Part shown: piece after piece, positions 7,824-11,137 of the stretch
Position numbering within the stretch: the first letter of the stretch is position 1
Layout of the letters: each line of letters opens with the position of its first letter
Position numbers and translations under genes: made by a program
Assembly: GCA_902796815.1 (NCBI GenBank)
Contig: CADBQL010000189.1
Location: 1 to 11,137, forward strand
Length of the DNA: 11,137 nt
Reading direction: 5' to 3'
From: an uncultured Coriobacteriaceae bacterium
GTDB lineage: Bacteria; Actinomycetota; Coriobacteriia; Coriobacteriales; Eggerthellaceae
The notes under the pieces: generated by a model
Database searches by the model: none
The model's input: the letters and a program-made list of their open reading frames with translations, nothing else
Told to the model about the DNA's origin: nothing

Positions 7824-10238
7824 CTAATTCGGCCTCTCAACCCGCGTATAGGCGATGTTACCTGCCACTTCCTTCGGCTTGGTCAGCGCCTCGTAGAGCC
7901 AGTCGTACGATTTCTTCCGCTCGATTTCGAGCAGGGCGTTCGACTTCTCATAGTCGATGGGCGTCTCGAGCAAATCGCATGTCGCCTGCTCGTTGCCTGC
8001 AAAGGCGGGAATAGCGCGATCCGTTAACCCAAGCATCGCGAGCAGGTCCGAGAAACGCTTGTGGCCGCGCTTCGCGTTGGGGAAGCATGTGAACTGTTTG
8101 TCGAACACGTGCGCGAAAATAGTGCCATGGAACGAGTCGGTGATGACGCCGGCGGAATCGCGGATGGCGCGAAGCCATTGCTCGCAGGTCGGTACGTCGA
8201 GCACGTGAATGCCCTCGAAGTCGCTGCCTGCAAAGCGTTCCAGGATGCTCTGCCTATGCTTGGGCGAGTAATCGATCGCCATGACGATGTCCTTGCCCGA
8301 AATCTTTACAACCTGCGCGAGCGAGTTTCGCGTCTGCTCGTCGGGGTCGAGGATGTACACGAACAGGTACTCACCTTCCTTGGCCTCATACGGGTCGTCA
8401 CCGTAGAAACGGTAGGGGCGTGCCTGTAGAGCCAGCGCATCGTATTCTGCCGGATCGCAGAGGAGCGCTGGATCGAGCACCTTGGTCGCTTCGAGACCGC
8501 CGTATTTGTCGGCGAGGAGCTGCTTCGAGAAATCGTCGCGTACCGAGATAGCGTCGAACTTAGACAGTTCGAGGGCGCTGCGCGTACGGTACGTTTCGTC
8601 GATCTTGTGGGTGTCTTTTCCGAAGCTCGTTCCGTAAGCGATGCGCTTGTTGCTCGCGTTCACGAAGCTCAAGAAGTAGGAAAAGCCGTACGGCTTGGAC
8701 AGCCCTGGGTTCCACAGCTGGTCGGAACCGAGCAGGAACGCATCGCACACTGAGTTGAGCTCGTGTAGTGCGCCGAGGCCGCGTTGGCGCGTTATGTAAT
8801 AGTTCTGGCGGCGCGCAAAATGATGCGGCTCGAACATGTAGCCACGCCGCGACCCATGTGGGTTTTCGATCATGACGCACGACATGCCCATGGAATGGAT
8901 GACCTTGCGCAAGCCGTAGTAGGTGAGCATGCTGCCGTAGTTCTCGCCATACCACAAGCCGTAAATGCCGACATCGTAGTGGGTTTCCATGGCGTCGTAG
9001 ACTGCGCGGTTGAACGGCATGTACTCGAGCAGCTCGAAGAAACGCTGGCGTGCGGGATGTGCTTTGAAAGGACGGTCAATCGTGTAGTTGCGCGGGCGGG
9101 CATCAGAAAGCGGGAACTGCTTTACTGCGCGCGAAGAGGCCTTGATGGTCTCGAGCACCGCCTCTCCCTTGTCGTTGTTGACCATGAGAAGCGAGGTGCC
9201 CTTCTGGTCGTTGAGCTTCGCGTCGAATTTTTCGATACCCCACCAGTCGCCGATCGACAGGTCCGCGACGCGTGGCAGCTTCGTGAACTTGCACATCGAG
9301 CAGAACGGGCGCATGGCCAGGCAGCGTAGGAACATGAAGTAGTACGGGTCCTTGCTGCAGACTTCGCGCTTTACGCTGCCGTCTTCGAAATAGATGTTCA
9401 AGTGGGTCGACCAACCGTAGGCGGTCTTGTCGCGGAAATTCACCTCTTGAATGGGGCGATCTGCGTAGTTTTCGGCAAGATAGCGCTTGAACAGGCCGGG
9501 AGAGGGGGAGCCGTGGCAGATGAGGTCGACGGTGAGCAGGTTGTCGTAGTCGCGCCCAAGGAAGGCGTAGAGGCCGGCGATGTGACAGGGGCATCCCGTG
9601 TAGAGCACGAACTTGCCTTCTTTGAGAAGCTTTTTGACTTCGGAGTACGTGTCACCCGTCGAGCATTGCACGTATTTGGAGCGCCTGAGGATATCGAGGT
9701 CTTCGGGCTTGTCGACCATCTTGTGCACGACGGTGTCGGGACCGTCGTATGCGGCTCCGAACACGACGCCATCGCGTGCGAAGGCGTACTCGCAAATCTG
9801 GCTGAACAAGCCGCCCGAGCTGCTCTGAGCGCGCATGGCATCGTCTTCAGCGATTACGGCATAGCAGGTGTCGACGACGCGGTTGGCGGGCTGGTCCTGG
9901 TAAATCGGGCAGCGTTTGACGCAGGCGCCGCAGTTGGTGCATGTGTCGTGATCGACGACCGGATAATAAAAGCCTTCCGCGTCCATCTCCATGCGTATTG
10001 CGCTTACCGGGCACGTGTTGACGCATGAACCGCATCCGCAGCAGTGCTCGCGATTCATTTCGTCGACGATTGCGGGTGCGCCGATATCTTGTTGTGACCA
10101 GGGATGAACATACGGTTTAGGTGCAGGCTTTTTCGGCTTGGTGTCGCCTCCGAGCGCCTTTCTCATGCGCTTTTCGGCACCGCGCTCGATCCTCTTCACT
10201 TGCCTGAATGCTCCACGCACGATTTTTTTCGGTTTCAT
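7824..10238 (-). CDS. Ferredoxin-FrhB redox domain fused to polysaccharide pyruvyl transferase
   Basis: The 804-residue cytosolic protein appears to combine glycan pyruvylation with an electron-transfer unit. A Lys/Arg-rich N-terminus with a KPKKPAPKP linker comes first. Two [4Fe-4S] motifs follow: C66-C69-C72-C76 and C100-C103-C106-C110, each followed by proline. Residues about 115-400 match the FrhB (coenzyme F420 hydrogenase beta subunit) family: SSSGGLFS at 139-146, TGCPCHIAG at 214-222, CHGSPSP at 241-247, a CSMC pair at 313-316 and LSIGDWWG at 327-334. Residues about 420-780 match the polysaccharide pyruvyl transferase family (CsaB/WcaK-like): YGENYGSML at 430-438, GSDQLWN at 504-510, VLDPALLC at 587-594 and SFHGTIFA at 702-709. 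That family transfers the enolpyruvyl group of PEP to make pyruvate ketals on sugars. What the FrhB half reduces is unknown; F420 itself need not be involved. ATG 10238 has a strong AAGGAG, and the gene starts 5 bp after its upstream partner. Confidence 0.9.
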   Translation of the reverse strand: MKPKKIVRGAFRQVKRIERGAEKRMRKALGGDTKPKKPAPKPYVHPWSQQDIGAPAIVDEMNREHCCGCGSCVNTCPVSAIRMEMDAEGFYYPVVDHDTCTNCGACVKRCPIYQDQPANRVVDTCYAVIAEDDAMRAQSSSGGLFSQICEYAFARDGVVFGAAYDGPDTVVHKMVDKPEDLDILRRSKYVQCSTGDTYSEVKKLLKEGKFVLYTGCPCHIAGLYAFLGRDYDNLLTVDLICHGSPSPGLFKRYLAENYADRPIQEVNFRDKTAYGWSTHLNIYFEDGSVKREVCSKDPYYFMFLRCLAMRPFCSMCKFTKLPRVADLSIGDWWGIEKFDAKLNDQKGTSLLMVNNDKGEAVLETIKASSRAVKQFPLSDARPRNYTIDRPFKAHPARQRFFELLEYMPFNRAVYDAMETHYDVGIYGLWYGENYGSMLTYYGLRKVIHSMGMSCVMIENPHGSRRGYMFEPHHFARRQNYYITRQRGLGALHELNSVCDAFLLGSDQLWNPGLSKPYGFSYFLSFVNASNKRIAYGTSFGKDTHKIDETYRTRSALELSKFDAISVRDDFSKQLLADKYGGLEATKVLDPALLCDPAEYDALALQARPYRFYGDDPYEAKEGEYLFVYILDPDEQTRNSLAQVVKISGKDIVMAIDYSPKHRQSILERFAGSDFEGIHVLDVPTCEQWLRAIRDSAGVITDSFHGTIFAHVFDKQFTCFPNAKRGHKRFSDLLAMLGLTDRAIPAFAGNEQATCDLLETPIDYEKSNALLEIERKKSYDWLYEALTKPKEVAGNIAYTRVERPN

Positions 10239-10243
10239 AAAAG

Positions 10244-11137
10244 CTACTCCTTCTTCGAATCGAGCTTGGCCTTGAGGTCGAGGCCTGCATCGACGATTGT
10301 GCGACGCGCCTTCTTGGGCATGACCGCCTTGGCGACCGTCGCTGCGCTCTTTCCGAGCATGTACGATCCGGATTTCTTGATCTTCTTAATTTGAATCTGC
10401 AGATGACTGCAATGTCCGGCAAGCCAGCCGATTTCGTTGCGCTGATCGATCAGGTTTTTCTTGGCGTAGTCATCGTAGGTTAAGCTGAACGCCTCCTCGA
10501 GGATTGCGAAGTCCAAGAAGTTTGCGTAGTCGGACCAAGGTGAGGAATAGATGCCGTACTTGGTGTGAAACGCCTCGCCTAAAGCGTCGAAATAGCGCTG
10601 TCCGCTGCGGTAGATGCCGATTTTCTTGAGGTCCATCGACATGTCGTGCACGATGCAGCAGCGAGCGATGCGCCACGCGGTTGGCGTTCCTTCGCGCTGC
10701 GCCGCCTCGGCTATGGCATCGTAGCGGTTAAGAGCGTCTTTGATGAGCTCTTCCTCGCTGCTCATAGCGTTTAAGGCGATGACTTCGCATGCGCCGAAGA
10801 AAGCGTCACCAGCCTTGACGAGTGCCACCGCATCCGTTGCGCAAATTGCCCGAACGCTGAAGCCCCAACCGTCTGGATCACGGTCGTCATCAGGATAAAG
10901 ATCGTGTTGGATGAGGAAATCCCGGCTGTATAGGCGCGTGTAGATTTCGGGCCTGTTGATGAGCGTGACATCGGATTCTACGCCATCGACTTTAACGAAA
11001 ACGCTGTCGAAGTCGGCATTGAGGGGTATTATGCGCGTTTGTTCGAACTTTCCCCTGAACAGGGCAACGTTCGGCTTCTGCTCCAACGACGAGATTCCTC
11101 GCGCGATGTCGCGGAGCGCACGACGATCTTCGAACGA
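10244..11137 (-). CDS. Probable GT2-like glycosyltransferase, 5' end beyond the window (partial)
   Basis: The frame is open from the window edge (11137) to TAG at 10246-10244, giving 297 residues. The segment NRPEIYTRLYSRDFLIQHDL resembles the region N-R-x-x-x-x-x-K/R-L-Y-x-R-x-F-L that follows the catalytic DxD in capsule GT2 (GT-A fold) enzymes. The acidic stretch DDDRDPDGWGF then lies where such enzymes carry their ED motif. The rest is mostly helical, with a basic C-terminal tail (KKIKKSG and MPKKARR) typical of membrane-peripheral transferases. The nucleotide-binding N-terminal half with the DxD would lie outside the window, so the assignment rests on the C-terminal half. A TTG at 11086 preceded by GAGGA could start a 280-residue protein, but the frame stays open for 17 more codons and a longer gene is more likely. 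It is five bases upstream of the FrhB-pyruvyl transferase gene, in one operon. Donor and acceptor cannot be inferred. Confidence 0.55.
   Translation of the reverse strand, partial: SFEDRRALRDIARGISSLEQKPNVALFRGKFEQTRIIPLNADFDSVFVKVDGVESDVTLINRPEIYTRLYSRDFLIQHDLYPDDDRDPDGWGFSVRAICATDAVALVKAGDAFFGACEVIALNAMSSEEELIKDALNRYDAIAEAAQREGTPTAWRIARCCIVHDMSMDLKKIGIYRSGQRYFDALGEAFHTKYGIYSSPWSDYANFLDFAILEEAFSLTYDDYAKKNLIDQRNEIGWLAGHCSHLQIQIKKIKKSGSYMLGKSAATVAKAVMPKKARRTIVDAGLDLKAKLDSKKE
10246..10252 (-). promoter_or_regulatory. Ribosome binding site of the FrhB-pyruvyl transferase gene
   Basis: On the minus strand AAGGAGT lies seven bases before the ATG at 10238, counted from its last base. It touches the TAG stop (10246-10244) of the upstream gene, so its last base is part of that stop codon. 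This implies translational coupling and fixes the start. Confidence 0.75.

Noticed and set aside
8784..9329. 181-codon open frame on the + strand opposite the same gene
   Set aside because: It is antisense to the well-supported pyruvyl transferase fusion, with no ribosome site or motif noticed; treated as a shadow of the high-GC coding strand.
9402..10028. 208-codon open frame on the + strand inside the FrhB-pyruvyl transferase gene
   Set aside because: It lies wholly antisense to a gene with clear Fe-S and FrhB motifs, in GC-rich DNA where stop-free shadow frames are common. Its translation shows no recognisable motif.
1..11137. CRISPR arrays, tRNA/rRNA genes, insertion sequences
   Set aside because: No spaced direct repeats, tRNA-like cloverleaf, transposase motifs or terminal inverted repeats were noticed on reading; long intergenic space is absent.

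Overview
The window looks like part of a cell-surface polysaccharide (teichoic-acid-like or phosphoglycerol capsule) locus from a Gram-positive anaerobe. CDP-glycerol chemistry (a TagD homologue and TagF-type transferases) points to a Gram-positive envelope. The ferredoxin/FrhB-type redox protein fits an anaerobe. Hand-sampled GC of about 60% in the right third fits a high-GC lineage such as gut Coriobacteriia (Collinsella-like). The taxon is an inference and is not proven by any marker gene here.

Left block (1-7692, + strand): the tail of an upstream gene is followed by a glycerol-3-phosphate cytidylyltransferase that makes CDP-glycerol. Three large, closely packed genes come next. The first (701-3244) and third (5101-7692) are paralogous bifunctional proteins, each a TagF-type glycerophosphotransferase domain fused to a GT-B (GT4-type) glycosyltransferase domain, with the main catalytic motifs intact. 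The middle one (3253-5067) looks like an unknown protein at first. Read side by side with its neighbours, it is a shortened, highly diverged third copy. It has lost both catalytic histidine motifs of the TagF domain (one substituted, one within an internal deletion of about 180 residues), and also the GT4 phosphate-binding and E-x7-E motifs. It remains an intact 604-codon ORF, which suggests a pseudoenzyme partner of the two active enzymes. This is the most interesting item in the window.

Centre (7693-7823): a convergent intergenic region with two hairpins. One has a T-run in the minus-strand direction and is a good intrinsic terminator for the right-hand operon.

Right block (7824-11137, - strand, clearly higher GC): a probable GT2-like glycosyltransferase, cut by the window edge, is followed after 5 bp by a large fusion protein. 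The fusion carries two [4Fe-4S] ferredoxin motifs, an FrhB-type flavin/Fe-S domain and a polysaccharide pyruvyl transferase domain. Together the two blocks would supply CDP-glycerol, alternate glycerol-phosphate and sugar transfer onto a polymer, and decorate a glycan with pyruvate or a redox-modified derivative. No transporter, lipid-linked initiator or transmembrane protein is visible, so assembly and export genes must lie outside the window.
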